IMG/VR virus record: IMGVR_UViG_3300030943_001853
Span: 1-31,539 of that record
Source: a virus
Direction: 5' to 3' (one strand)
Length of the DNA: 31,539 bases
The translations under genes were made by a program, and so were the position numbers. The notes under the pieces are model-generated. The model ran no database searches, was not told the origin of the DNA, and was given only the letters and a program-made list of their open reading frames with translations. Below, one piece after another: positions 9,301 through 16,614 of the stretch (its first letter is position 1; each line of letters starts with the position of its first letter).

Positions 9301-9496
9301 GCTGGAGTATATCAATTTTTTGCTTGAGATTACCTATGGAGTTGCCAAAATCAGCGGTCGTGCGTTTCAGCGCATCGGTTTTCTCCTGAAGCTGTACAAA
9401 TTTCTGTACGGTTTCATAAGAAGTTCCGGTAAGCTTTTGAAGCGTACCGGAAGCCCTATCCTGCATTTGAATGATATATTCGTAAACTCCAGGCAT
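6341..9496 (-). CDS. Tail tape measure protein
   Basis: A 1051-residue tape measure protein, the largest gene here. The N-terminus is heptad-rich coiled coil (residues about 20-100). A TP901/PhageMin-type region follows (Ala/Gly-rich, with LGISWETGMAKINTTARLSE near 160). Residues about 430-590 hold several hydrophobic helices (for example ALIAAFVAAWNY), as expected for the part inserted into the host membrane. The C-terminal third is polar and contains 52-residue repeats beginning DNRLYQSS. The protein sets tail length and escorts DNA. It follows the frameshifting chaperone gene, the canonical order. Confidence 0.92.
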   Translation of the reverse strand: MPGVYEYIIQMQDRASGTLQKLTGTSYETVQKFVQLQEKTDALKRTTADFGNSIGNLKQKIDILQQERELINPENIQQIRQYNREINSLTNQVQRLESTTGGKFKTYAKDAFSQIPGVGLLTNPLVLAGAGVAAVSKLGISWETGMAKINTTARLSEDELDKLGSTIKKLAVNAGADLSKVPTAYEKILSQTNNVKLSTDILGISLKGAKAGFTDIDIVSGAAAQSLSAIGEGKATAAEVMDTLFAAKRVGAGEFVDFANNIPGLIASGKNVGVTWKEVSGAFAYMTGQGNNAADSTMLLQNAFSALGKSEITGGLKAAGVAVFDQSGKMRGLADIMKELSSLTKSMSDRQKSDFFESIGLKDQQAKQAFSVLTNETNKLQEAMNATGNATGELQSALDQTNTPANKLKEIWSNITGTGLGLGSVINAILNPILDMTIGLFKGIYVVVDAVSTAWNWWTAKIQEGNPWIVGLTTLLGGLAAVLAINWAWSNRLTIQYGLLVAWDGILAAKTLLLSQATWAQVAAQWGLNTALLANPITWIVVGIMALIAAFVAAWNYSEKFRGAILGIWEVIKGFGNILKDFVIDRITGILKGLGGIASAIGKLFKRDFKGALQEGKDALINLSGANAMKNAIDNGKKLGDKFKSGYQKGIDGFAKDKTEAGYVKDEKTGEWVKSKTENKAEMAIPSMPEMPASAMPSSDIDALLKKLNQGKNKKKDQKDDTLALGIPQNYSQTNAYSVIASKFGTPTVSIDSATEKPVISMATHVEEIAGSLRKIAAITALPVMMTLGAANISKAEKLMPVANTQHNINTTEVNAPVSHSNKLESVYNAFDNRLYQSSHQITDLSKSVNHVNNEATNVADNRLYEANQQITDFSQKVNRSDFDNRLYQSSQQITDLSKSVNHVNNEATNVSDNRLYEANQQITDLSQKVNSSNFDNRLYQSSQQITDLSQKVNHITNTANHEENNLLSNVTESANNYTSSANSLTADNSTNSLNNDNSQNHTTNNQGKTVHFDRFTDKIEIHVSGVDSPRLAADQVRNEVEKALAEILNV
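6620..7003 (-). repeat. 156-bp tandem repeats in tape measure gene
   Basis: Units beginning DNRLYQSS start at 7003, 6847 and 6691 on the minus strand, an exact 156-bp (52-codon) period. There are two full units and a partial third. Each unit is itself two related halves, DNRLYQSSxQITDLS and DNRLYEANQQITD. DNA identity between units is high, so copy number may vary by slippage. Confidence 0.9.
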
Positions 9497-9501
9497 TTAT
9501 T

Positions 9502-9663
9502 TTATTTTGGATTCAAATGTTTTTCGAGCCACTCAACGTCCTTGGCCATCATCGCCCATTCGTGATCCGACAGTTTGTTTGGATCGGTGTACAAGTAGTG
9601 CCTGATAAGAGTGTTTGTTTGTCTCAGGTAATCATTGCCCACATCGGCGGTGGCCTCTAGTAG
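9502..9663 (-). CDS. Tail assembly chaperone, -1 frameshift extension
   Basis: Open -1 frame entered from the slippery site at 9663-9669. After the slip the ribosome reads CTA at 9663-9661 and continues for 53 codons to TAA at 9502-9504, bypassing the zero-frame TAG at 9657-9659. Residues begin LLEATADVGNDYLR and end VEWLEKHLNPK. The fused product would be 201 residues (148 + 53), the analogue of lambda gpGT. No start codon or leader lies at the beginning of this frame, so translation by frameshift is the simplest reading. It fills the only gap between chaperone and tape measure. Confidence 0.8.
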   Translation of the reverse strand, partial: LLEATADVGNDYLRQTNTLIRHYLYTDPNKLSDHEWAMMAKDVEWLEKHLNPK

Positions 9664-10106
9664 TTTTTTAAGGTGGCGGTTTTTATTTTAATCAGGTTTC
9701 CCAATATGGCATTTGCCGCGAGGAACAAGTCATCGTTAGTCTTAATGTGTTCATCGCCGCCGAGCCAACAGTTTTCAAGGATCAGCTCGCCAAACCGGAT
9801 CGGGTCTTTACCACCGACTGCGGTAGCCATCGAGATAACTTTGCGGCTAGGTTTTTTTAGGTAAGCCCTTACTATTGTTGCTTCAATTTTGAGCATATTG
9901 GCTTTTAACTCGACATCTTCCGGCGTGTCACCTTCAGGAACAACAAATTCAGCCACATGATCTTCAGCATCCTCTTTCTCTTCGAAAATTTGACCATCGT
10001 AAGTTTTAAAACTGGTTTCGATCTCAAGGATTTGTACTTTGCCATACAGTTTTTCCCAACCGGCAATATCCTCCGGTGTCGGATTGGTAATATTTTCTTT
10101 TTTCAT
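9657..10106 (-). CDS. Tail assembly chaperone (gpG-like, zero frame)
   Basis: A 149-residue acidic protein encoded between tail tube and tape measure, where tailed phages encode the tail assembly chaperone that coats the tape measure during tube assembly. It ends with ATLKNY, whose codons contain the slippery heptamer A AAA AAC (9669-9663). A fraction of ribosomes should slip -1 there and add 53 residues. Function rests on position, size and the frameshift; sequence resemblance was not tested. Confidence 0.8.
   Translation of the reverse strand: MKKENITNPTPEDIAGWEKLYGKVQILEIETSFKTYDGQIFEEKEDAEDHVAEFVVPEGDTPEDVELKANMLKIEATIVRAYLKKPSRKVISMATAVGGKDPIRFGELILENCWLGGDEHIKTNDDLFLAANAILGNLIKIKTATLKNY
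9663..9669 (-). promoter_or_regulatory. Slippery heptamer A AAA AAC (-1 frameshift)
   Basis: On the minus strand codons TTA AAA AAC precede TAC TAG. The last A of TTA plus the next two codons form the X XXY YYZ heptamer. Both tRNAs can re-pair after a -1 slip. A weak stem (CCAC pairing with GTGG) lies about 12-25 bases downstream. Tail-chaperone frameshifting is conserved across tailed phages. Confidence 0.8.
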
Positions 10107-10154
10107 TTAAAATGGTTTTGATTGATGGATAAATGATGATTAATTGGTATTTAA

Positions 10155-10203
10155 TGACCGGGGTTGCAGGGGCGCAAAACTCACGCCCCTGCCATTCCCG
10201 TCA
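10155..10203. other. GC-rich intergenic hairpin between tube and chaperone
   Basis: A perfect 9-bp stem GCAGGGGCG/CGCCCCTGC (10166-10174 with 10184-10192), extended by TGACCGGG (10155-10162) opposite CCCGTCA (10197-10203) with one bulge. It lies in the 138-bp gap after the tail tube gene. No T tract follows on the minus strand, so it is more likely a transcript-stabilising or processing hairpin than a full terminator. The rest of the gap shows nothing. Confidence 0.6.
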
Positions 10204-10244
10204 TCTATCAAACCAACTAAACTTAAATAAAAATGAAGTATTCT

Positions 10245-10661
10245 TTATGCTGGCACAATGTCCAGACAAATAAACGGAAGGTTGTATTCACCGTTCTGAT
10301 CGCCTTGCTTCATTGCTTCCTCACTTTCGGTGAATTCACAAATCTTGCAAATGTCAGTTTTCATCACTCCTTCGGTTGTCACGTATGAAAATACGATGTC
10401 AAAACCACGCATGTCCAGAATGTCACCTTTTGGTGCGGCATCTTTCAATGCTTCCAATTCGCTTTTCAGAATGGTAATTTCACCTTCGTACTTTTTATTC
10501 CCGCGTTTAAAACCAACAGGTTTGTTGCCACGGGCATAACGCAACTCTTTGGTCTGGCTTTTTTTGTACTTGATAGCCAAAAGCCCGGCTATGTTTTTGC
10601 CCAGGAGAATGACATTAACGTCGCTCCATGCAAATTCTTCGGAGTTAAATACTGCTGACAT
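10245..10661 (-). CDS. Tail tube protein
   Basis: A 138-residue protein directly after the sheath gene (shared base at 10661), the standard sheath-tube pair of contractile tails. It is beta-rich, with VNVILLGKNIAGLLAIKYK near the N-terminus, the basic stretch FKRGNKKYEGEITILKSEL in the middle and YNLPFICLDIVPA at the end. Many copies polymerise into the inner tube. The GC-rich hairpin just downstream may protect this abundant message. Confidence 0.82.
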   Translation of the reverse strand: MSAVFNSEEFAWSDVNVILLGKNIAGLLAIKYKKSQTKELRYARGNKPVGFKRGNKKYEGEITILKSELEALKDAAPKGDILDMRGFDIVFSYVTTEGVMKTDICKICEFTESEEAMKQGDQNGEYNLPFICLDIVPA

Positions 10662-11854
10662 TATGCGCTTGTTGCGGGGTTAGTGAATCCAAGATTAACC
10701 TGAATGGTTTTAGCGTAGCCCACCGGAACAATCGATAAGTTGACCACCAGCTTTCCGGTGCTGAGAATATTCTGTGAAGGATCGATGAAGGCACTCATGC
10801 TGCTGATTTCGCCGTTGCCGGTCATCGTATTGTTGATGGCATTGGTAATCTTGCCTTCGTAGTATTTCACCACCCCCGGATCGAGTTTTCCATCGGTATC
10901 GACAGCAATTTCGTCCATGATCTCGGTGATGTAAGTGTCGTAAGCAATCAACATGGCTTTGTCGATTACCCGGCGGTTTGCAATTGTGCTGAAATCATCA
11001 TCCGTACTGGAGCATGTATTATCAACACCCCAATAAAGTCCTGATCTTTGAGGGTAAGGGGTCATTACGATCCACCCCTTTGTATCAAGGCTATCGGCCA
11101 CACCACGGGTCACTTTCGTACCATCGCTAAAATAACCGGCTGCAATTGGAATTGCTCCCGTTTTCACCCTGCCGGGCTTACGCATCACCGGATCGGCAGC
11201 CAACCTGCCCAACAATAACCCAACACCGGCAGACTTATCTGCCTTATCGCTGCAAATCACACCAGCAACACGGTTAAAACTGAGTCCTTTCAAGTCCTCA
11301 ATATCCCCGGCATCACCTTTAAAGTCGCGACCTTCAATAATACCGACAAAAGGCTCCATAACTGAAGCCCGTGAAATGGCTAAAGCCTCCAAATTGGTAA
11401 GGGCTGCAATAACATCATCATCAATACCACCAACGTAGGTAGGTACGAATAACGCATCAGGAACACGGCAAACACCAACCAGACGGATAGTGCCACCTCC
11501 AGCATCGAGCAATAATTTAGCGTAAGCGTGAAGACTAGCTGCATCGCATATATCTTCCATTGTTTCGGTTTTGGCAACTACCATCACCCACAGTTCGGCA
11601 CCGTCACCGGCTACTTTATAGAAATCGGCCACTTGCTTGTACGCATTGGTCGTATTCGCAGTATCGTATTCAGCATTTAGCCCGGCATCTTTCACCTCGT
11701 CGATGGAAAAGAATTGCTTTGCCACGCCCAGAGCCCAGCCAGCAGACGGAGCAGCCGTGCCGCTCACGATCAGTCCGGCAATGCCGTCATTCAATGCTGT
11801 AACACCTCCGATACCGCCGTTTTTAACGACAACAATCACTTCAGGTAAACTCAT
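10661..11854 (-). CDS. Tail sheath protein (DUF2586-like)
   Basis: A 397-residue contractile sheath protein. The N-terminus MSLPEVIVVVKNGGIGG and the region ELWVMVVAK fit DUF2586-type sheaths. The C-terminal part contains GWIVMTPYPQRSGLYWG, NRRVIDKAMLIAYDTYITEI and a last domain ending KTIQVNLGFTNPATSA, the order seen in sheaths (DNTCS..., nonspecific N-terminal invader, then beta handshake). Followed at once by the tube gene. Its presence makes this a myovirus. Confidence 0.85.
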   Translation of the reverse strand: MSLPEVIVVVKNGGIGGVTALNDGIAGLIVSGTAAPSAGWALGVAKQFFSIDEVKDAGLNAEYDTANTTNAYKQVADFYKVAGDGAELWVMVVAKTETMEDICDAASLHAYAKLLLDAGGGTIRLVGVCRVPDALFVPTYVGGIDDDVIAALTNLEALAISRASVMEPFVGIIEGRDFKGDAGDIEDLKGLSFNRVAGVICSDKADKSAGVGLLLGRLAADPVMRKPGRVKTGAIPIAAGYFSDGTKVTRGVADSLDTKGWIVMTPYPQRSGLYWGVDNTCSSTDDDFSTIANRRVIDKAMLIAYDTYITEIMDEIAVDTDGKLDPGVVKYYEGKITNAINNTMTGNGEISSMSAFIDPSQNILSTGKLVVNLSIVPVGYAKTIQVNLGFTNPATSA

Positions 11855-11855
11855 G

Positions 11856-12332
11856 TTATTTGAATTTTAGAATAATCAAAATAATTAATATCAAAATTGC
11901 CCCAGTCCCAATTCCAGCAAGCCATAATAACCATGCGGGTTTCTTGACAATTACCTTTTCAACCGTATTGGTAACTTTTATTTTTTCATGCCGTTCTTTC
12001 CACTTCAAGTAAATGGAAAGGCTATCAACATGAGCCTTTACAATCCAAACACCTGAATCAAAAGTTGCGGACTGGGTAACCTTGTCCCCGGAGGCAGTCT
12101 CCATGCCAGTCATTATTACATGGTTCAGCGAGTCGCATTCGAACCAGGCTTTTAAGACCGACGAATCAGCCGGAAGAAATACAATACTATCCTTTGGGAC
12201 TTCGGTTACAACCCTTACGGTGTCTGATTGAACCAACCGTGGGCGCATGGATGCGCACCCGGTCAGGATCAGCAATAGGGACAATATGAGTACAGAGTTA
12301 CGCACTCTTCTTTTTTTGTAGATTGGGGACAA
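11856..12332 (-). CDS. Probable unimolecular spanin (u-spanin)
   Basis: A 158-residue protein with lysis-type topology. A basic N-terminus (KKRRVR) precedes a hydrophobic run and a lipobox LILTGCAS with Cys26, predicting an outer-membrane lipoprotein. The middle ~100 residues are polar. Residues about 133-155 form one strong transmembrane helix (LLWLAGIGTGAILILIILII) and the protein ends KFK. A lipidated N-terminus plus a C-terminal inner-membrane anchor is the plan of u-spanins such as T1 gp11, which fuse the two membranes at lysis. It overlaps the preceding gene by 35 bases and sits in the lysis block. No sequence homology was tested. Confidence 0.65.
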   Translation of the reverse strand: MSPIYKKRRVRNSVLILSLLLILTGCASMRPRLVQSDTVRVVTEVPKDSIVFLPADSSVLKAWFECDSLNHVIMTGMETASGDKVTQSATFDSGVWIVKAHVDSLSIYLKWKERHEKIKVTNTVEKVIVKKPAWLLWLAGIGTGAILILIILIILKFK

Positions 12333-12810
12333 GCCACGAAATCAAGCTGTCAAGCTTCCCGAATACAGTATCATCCTTTATCGTTGGCGTAAGCCTGACC
12401 AATATTTTAATGAATGCGAGTAACCCAAACAATAGCTCCGCCCAATTCGATTTTAAAATGTCGAGCCAACTGGATGTAACCTCAATTGGTTTTATCAAAT
12501 CACCGTTTGCATCTCTTAAATCACCAACAACGGTTCCGGGATCATCAGTCAAAGAAGTGGTCGAGGCATCGTTTAACTGATCAGGAATTGCATTCTGAGC
12601 ATACAAAGAAGCTCCGGCACTCTCAAGCGATTGATCAGGCAAGGCAGCGACTTCCGGCATAGTAACTAAACTGTGGGGGATATCGCCCGCCTGACTGATT
12701 TCTACTACAGCTTTTTGCTGTTCATTGGTCGCATAGACCTTCGACTGCATGGCGGTGGCTACCACAACCAACATCAGTCCGATAATAAATTTCATTTTCA
12801 AACTTTTCAT
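12298..12810 (-). CDS. Lysis-block protein with signal sequence and membrane helix
   Basis: A 170-residue protein with an N-terminal signal (KFIIGLMLVVVATAMQSKVYA) and a C-terminal hydrophobic segment (WAELLFGLLAFIKILVRLTP, about 125-145) ending in a basic tail (LQKKKSA). Between the two is a polar linker. It is encoded between the lysozyme and the spanin-like gene. Two hydrophobic segments and location suggest a holin or lysis accessory, but the signal-peptide form is atypical for a holin. Confidence 0.55.
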   Translation of the reverse strand: MKSLKMKFIIGLMLVVVATAMQSKVYATNEQQKAVVEISQAGDIPHSLVTMPEVAALPDQSLESAGASLYAQNAIPDQLNDASTTSLTDDPGTVVGDLRDANGDLIKPIEVTSSWLDILKSNWAELLFGLLAFIKILVRLTPTIKDDTVFGKLDSLISWLVPNLQKKKSA

Positions 12811-12829
12811 ATCAATTTTAAATTAAGTG

Positions 12830-13435
12830 TTAAACACGATTCATCCATCCGTAAAAAAATACCTCCTGATTTTCCGAGTTCCGGCAAATCTCAACGTATC
12901 GCTGAAACTGCAACCCGTTCATTACCTTCAGAAGTGTTTTGACAGTTCTTTCCTGCGAACGCCCAGGGTAATTAGCCGTGAGCATATAGGCATCGTAAGA
13001 CCTTAGCGTTTTATCGCCCAAGTCCCCATCATCAAGAATATTACTGTATATCTTTTGATTGTTGTTGAGCAAATTCAAAGCTTGCTGAAAGTAACGCGCT
13101 GCCGTTTTTGCCCCTTGGTTCACAGCCGTATCAAATATTTCTTCAGCAATTGCATATACCGGTATTTTATCGAGGCTTAAAGCCATCCAAAACACCTGAT
13201 AATAGAACTGGTAAACGCATTTTTTCAGATCGGAATCTCCCGACAAAACTTTTGAAAGCTGCATTTTATCCGTTTGTGCCTTGATCCGGTCGATAATCGC
13301 CCAACCTTCCCATTTCGGGAAATTGTTCCGGCTAATGCCTTTCCAGGTTTCACCGCCACGGTCGTTAGGATCGTTTGAATAGCTACCCTCAAACCCGATC
13401 AGCTTATCGAATGCACACAAGAAATACTCTGTCAT
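12830..13435 (-). CDS. Endolysin, GH108-family lysozyme
   Basis: A 201-residue N-acetylmuramidase-type endolysin of the GH108 (secretion-activator) family. The active-site block is clear at residues 14-30: GFEGSYSNDPNDRGGETWKG, with Glu16 as expected catalytic acid and the DP-D-GG-T pattern. The second half has the peptidoglycan-binding-like helix region IFDTAVNQGAKTAARYFQQA. There is no signal peptide, so export needs a holin. It overlaps the acidic-protein gene by 4 bases. About 200 residues is a usual length for the family. Confidence 0.88.
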   Translation of the reverse strand: MTEYFLCAFDKLIGFEGSYSNDPNDRGGETWKGISRNNFPKWEGWAIIDRIKAQTDKMQLSKVLSGDSDLKKCVYQFYYQVFWMALSLDKIPVYAIAEEIFDTAVNQGAKTAARYFQQALNLLNNNQKIYSNILDDGDLGDKTLRSYDAYMLTANYPGRSQERTVKTLLKVMNGLQFQRYVEICRNSENQEVFFYGWMNRV

Positions 13436-13911
13436 TTCCCAATATTTTTACGTGGTGCGTTTTTCTTTTTAGCCGATGACGATGCTTGTTCCTGTTTCTC
13501 TTCAGCGGCTTCAGCTTGTTCCGTTTCGGCTACTTTCTGAAGTTCACCGTCTTTAAGTTCAAAAACATCACCAGACTCAACATCTTCAACAGTATCGCCT
13601 TCCTGCAATTCAATTTCTTCAGCTTCTTCGACCTGAACTTCGTTATCTTCAGGTTTCCCGTCTCCACTTTCCGTCACATCGGTTTCTGAGTCAGAGATGA
13701 CCTCTTCAGGTTTCCCATCACCGGCATTCAGGCTTTCGGATTCATCATCATCATCCGGATCATCCCGGTGTTTGATTTCTACAACCGATCCAGTGTGATC
13801 TGCATAAGCTTGAGCTTCATCCAGATTAATGAAAGGAATATCGTTAACCACGTAAAGCTCCTGGGCGGCTGGCCGCCGGTCAAAATATCTTTGGATTTCT
13901 TTTTTATTCAT
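13432..13911 (-). CDS. Acidic low-complexity protein
   Basis: A 159-residue protein. Residues 1-50 look folded (RRPAAQELYVVNDIPFINLD), whereas the remainder is very acidic and low in complexity (DDPDDDDESES, repeated SGDGKPE motifs) and ends in a basic tail (KKKNAPRKNIGK). Located between an XhlA-like gene and the lysozyme with 2- and 4-base junctions. I do not recognise a family. Its highly charged make-up could suit a head- or lysis-accessory role, but this is a guess. Confidence 0.6.
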   Translation of the reverse strand: MNKKEIQRYFDRRPAAQELYVVNDIPFINLDEAQAYADHTGSVVEIKHRDDPDDDDESESLNAGDGKPEEVISDSETDVTESGDGKPEDNEVQVEEAEEIELQEGDTVEDVESGDVFELKDGELQKVAETEQAEAAEEKQEQASSSAKKKNAPRKNIGK

Positions 13912-13913
13912 GA

Positions 13914-14144
13914 TTACTTGGTTAGATTGGTGATGAACTCAACTACCAGGGCGGCGGCACCGCCTATAATTGCAGCCCATATTTTCACCTTTGTTTCAAT
14001 TACAGCTATCCTAACTTCATGCGTTTCCTGTTTGCTTCCAATCTCTTTAAGCGAGCCGGTCAACTCCTCCACTTTTCGGTAGGTAACTATCAGAAGCTCC
14101 CGTTGGCTGAGTTTTTGTAAATCAATGTTATCCTGTTCGCTCAT
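13914..14144 (-). CDS. XhlA-like small membrane protein
   Basis: A 76-residue protein with an N-terminal amphipathic coiled-coil (about 8-50) and one C-terminal transmembrane helix (VKIWAAIIGGAAALVVEFI). This is the layout of hemolysin XhlA-type proteins that assist holins in Bacillus PBSX-like phages. As first gene of the segment after the terminator at 14155-14192 it leads the lysis block. Role inferred from topology and context. Confidence 0.55.
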   Translation of the reverse strand: MSEQDNIDLQKLSQRELLIVTYRKVEELTGSLKEIGSKQETHEVRIAVIETKVKIWAAIIGGAAALVVEFITNLTK

Positions 14145-14154
14145 GGGTAAGAGT

Positions 14155-14192
14155 TAAAAAATACCGGGGCTATATTAATTTACCCCGGTATT
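14155..14192 (-). terminator. Intrinsic terminator after capsid cluster
   Basis: A perfect 10-bp stem AATACCGGGG/CCCCGGTATT (14160-14169 with 14183-14192) with a 13-base loop. On the minus strand the stem is followed directly by a T run. It separates protease, capsid and the small secreted protein from the lysis and tail genes, so it probably sets the dose of downstream transcript. Confidence 0.85.
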
Positions 14193-14226
14193 CGGGTATT
14201 TAGAAAAATGCAAAAAAGGTATCTGA

Positions 14227-14619
14227 TTAATACTCTGCCGTTCGGCTGTGTAGTACATATTTGTTTTTGACGTAAATAAACCCCCACATTCGGGTTTTAT
14301 TGGCTGCTATACTGTCGCGGTTTGCCTGCAATCCGGTACTGAAAGTGACATACCGTTTGGTTGCATCGGCACTCACTTGAAAATAAACAATATTGCAAGG
14401 GAGCGAGGTAAGGGTATTGACCTGAAAAACCTTGTTTTCAGCAACCGGTACCACGTAGGCACTGGCCGAATACTTTGGTGTAAAGATCAGGGTATCATTC
14501 GCTGGTGTTACCTCATACAAGGCTTTAGAGCCATAAGGAACAACACTGGTCAGTTTTTGAGCTTCGGTAACAAGTACCGAAGCAATCAAAACAACTAAAA
14601 TTAAAACTATCCGTCTCAT
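14227..14619 (-). CDS. Signal-peptide protein downstream of capsid
   Basis: A 130-residue protein with a clear N-terminal signal (MRRIVLILVVLIASVLVTEA, cleavage probably before QK). The mature part of about 110 residues looks beta-rich (SVVPYGSKALYEV, then RYVTFSTG). It lies 24 bases after the major capsid gene and before a strong terminator, so it is co-expressed with capsid. An exported product is odd in a head operon. It could be a surface-acting factor such as a superinfection-exclusion protein. Family not recognised. Confidence 0.65.
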   Translation of the reverse strand: MRRIVLILVVLIASVLVTEAQKLTSVVPYGSKALYEVTPANDTLIFTPKYSASAYVVPVAENKVFQVNTLTSLPCNIVYFQVSADATKRYVTFSTGLQANRDSIAANKTRMWGFIYVKNKYVLHSRTAEY

Positions 14620-14643
14620 GAAAAAAATCCTTAAATTGGTTAA

Positions 14644-15573
14644 CTAAACACGACCGTCGTAAACGACACAGTAATCTCCCCACGCAACGCAGGTGTCAGC
14701 TTTCATTTTCATTTTGAAGAAATACTTCTCACCGGCATTCGTAAGTTTGTCGATAAGAATTGCATCCTGGTCACTTGAAAGGCCAATACCAACCCACCAG
14801 TTTGACTCCTGATCCATATTTGCAATAGTGCAAATAATCAGGTTTTCAGGCCATGAGGCCAGTGTTACAAGCTTGATGCCTTTGTAAACTTTTTTGCTGA
14901 TTTCGCTTACATCAACACCCTTGGTTACGAGGGCAGTCAATGCTTCATCGTATTTGTCAAAATCTTCAATACTCATGAAGATTTTCAGGTCTGTATGATT
15001 CCTGAGTGCTTTTGGGACTTTGGCTCTGATGGCTTTCAATTTATCAAAGATGTTCTCTTTGGTAATTGCAACCGCATTGTCAAGTTCGATCTTGTCAGGA
15101 TCGTTCAATACCCGGTAAATGATACCATTGAAAAGTTCTTTTTTACCGTTACCCAAAACACCATTTACAAAATGGTCACCGAGTTCAAATTTTACAGTTT
15201 TAGCCAATTCAGCCAACATCGCATTTTGAACATTCACAGGCAATTCAAGAAACACAAGATTTCCTTTAGGCTGATATTGCCTCCACCACTTTGCGAAAAT
15301 TTTAGGGTTGAAAGTTGTAAAAGCCATAAATTCTTCTGGCTTCAAATAGCGCTCGTCCGCGCTAAAAGTCCCTTCAGCATCTTCATCGGTAGGCTGTTCA
15401 ACAACTTTCTGAAGTACTTCCCCAATACGAATGCGTGGAATTGTGGTTTTTTCAGAAATTCCGACTTCCATGTGAACGTGACCACCTTCGACCAACTCAT
15501 TGGTGGTTGATGCCCTGGTAAGTAATGCCTCTACGACCTCAGCCGTATAAATAGTCTCAATAGTAACTGGCAT
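14644..15573 (-). CDS. Major capsid protein
   Basis: A 309-residue major head protein (Mu gpT position). It follows the prohead protease/scaffold gene with 2 bases between. Typical features are an N-terminal arm (MPVTIETIYTAEVVEALLT), a central region with AKTVKFELGDHFVNGVLGNG, a helix KENIFDKLKAIRAKVPKA and a C-terminal beta region with WWVGIGLSSDQDAILIDKL. The HK97-fold assignment is an inference from size and context. Probably the most abundant product of the operon. Confidence 0.82.
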   Translation of the reverse strand: MPVTIETIYTAEVVEALLTRASTTNELVEGGHVHMEVGISEKTTIPRIRIGEVLQKVVEQPTDEDAEGTFSADERYLKPEEFMAFTTFNPKIFAKWWRQYQPKGNLVFLELPVNVQNAMLAELAKTVKFELGDHFVNGVLGNGKKELFNGIIYRVLNDPDKIELDNAVAITKENIFDKLKAIRAKVPKALRNHTDLKIFMSIEDFDKYDEALTALVTKGVDVSEISKKVYKGIKLVTLASWPENLIICTIANMDQESNWWVGIGLSSDQDAILIDKLTNAGEKYFFKMKMKADTCVAWGDYCVVYDGRV

Positions 15574-15575
15574 AA

Positions 15576-16538
15576 TTATTTGTTTTTAAGGTTGTTTCTA
15601 ATTTCTTCCTGTCTGGCATCCCAGGCACCCAATTTAATGTCACCCTTATCATCCTTGTCGCCGAGTTGAATAACCCCGGTCATTCCGTCAAGGATTTTCT
15701 TGGTACGGTCAAAATTGGCTTCAGCCAAAGCCAGATAATCTTCTTTTTGGCTGGCAGTAATCTTTTTGGCTGCAATAGCATCATCAACCAGTTTGATGCG
15801 GGTTGATTCCAAAGCTGCCGTTTCGGCATCCTTATAGGTTTTCAATTCACCTTCCAACCGTGTTTTATCGGCAGTTAAAGTGATCACTTGTCCGTTCAGG
15901 TCAGAAAGTTTAATGGCATCTTGTGCCGATTTCTGAACTGCCAACAAAATATCGGCTTCCGAAACACCGTCCTGAAGCTTTAATACCTGAGCAATCTGTT
16001 CACGTAAATTCATATCTAAATTTTGAGAATTAATGTCCCTGAGTAGTGGTAACATGTGGTTGCTGTCCCGGTCGCTAAGGTTAATGTCAGCACCGTATTC
16101 ATCCTGCAACCGCAGGGCATTCCGGTTTGAACCGATATCGACCAACGAACATTCCATAAGAAGCGATTGAACAACAGTTGGACGGGTCTGTCCTTTGATA
16201 AGCACTGACGGATCATCGCTGGTAGTAACTGCACGAAGCCCTGCGCTAACCATATTGATGATACCCTTTTCAACCTTTTTCATCAGCGAAACGGCAAACT
16301 CATCATCTTCATCAAATTCAAGGTCTGCAATCAGTTTTTTGCCATCGCGGCGAAGATTCACCCATTTACCAATTGGAAGCGGTTCGCGGTTTTTATCCCA
16401 GCCGCATGAACGGGCATGTACCCATAAGGCGATTGGGTTCTTTTCAAACAAGGTGGTATCAATGCCATCGGTCAGTACCCTGAAACCGTAGCTGTTTAAT
16501 GACTCATCTGAAAGTACGAATGTGAATGTTTTAGCCAT
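15576..16538 (-). CDS. Prohead protease with C-terminal scaffold
   Basis: A 320-residue protein combining a prohead serine protease-like N-terminal domain with a scaffold-like C-terminal half (Mu gpI/Z arrangement). The protease part (about 1-150) has FVLSDESLNSYGFRVLTDGI, then NPIALWVHAR with a candidate catalytic His, and MVSAGLRAV and LLMECSLVDIGSNRNAL, the His/Ser/Asp-containing layout of such proteases. Residues about 185-320 are helical and charged. The start at 16538 (MAKTFTF) is chosen because upstream codons fall in the divergent regulatory region. First gene of the minus late operon. Confidence 0.82.
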   Translation of the reverse strand: MAKTFTFVLSDESLNSYGFRVLTDGIDTTLFEKNPIALWVHARSCGWDKNREPLPIGKWVNLRRDGKKLIADLEFDEDDEFAVSLMKKVEKGIINMVSAGLRAVTTSDDPSVLIKGQTRPTVVQSLLMECSLVDIGSNRNALRLQDEYGADINLSDRDSNHMLPLLRDINSQNLDMNLREQIAQVLKLQDGVSEADILLAVQKSAQDAIKLSDLNGQVITLTADKTRLEGELKTYKDAETAALESTRIKLVDDAIAAKKITASQKEDYLALAEANFDRTKKILDGMTGVIQLGDKDDKGDIKLGAWDARQEEIRNNLKNK

Positions 16539-16614
16539 GCAATTCTGATTAATTTTTATCGCTTCTGCGTTGTTTGAAAGCTCAAAAGTCAATCGAAAAA
16601 ACACGCCTAACAAG

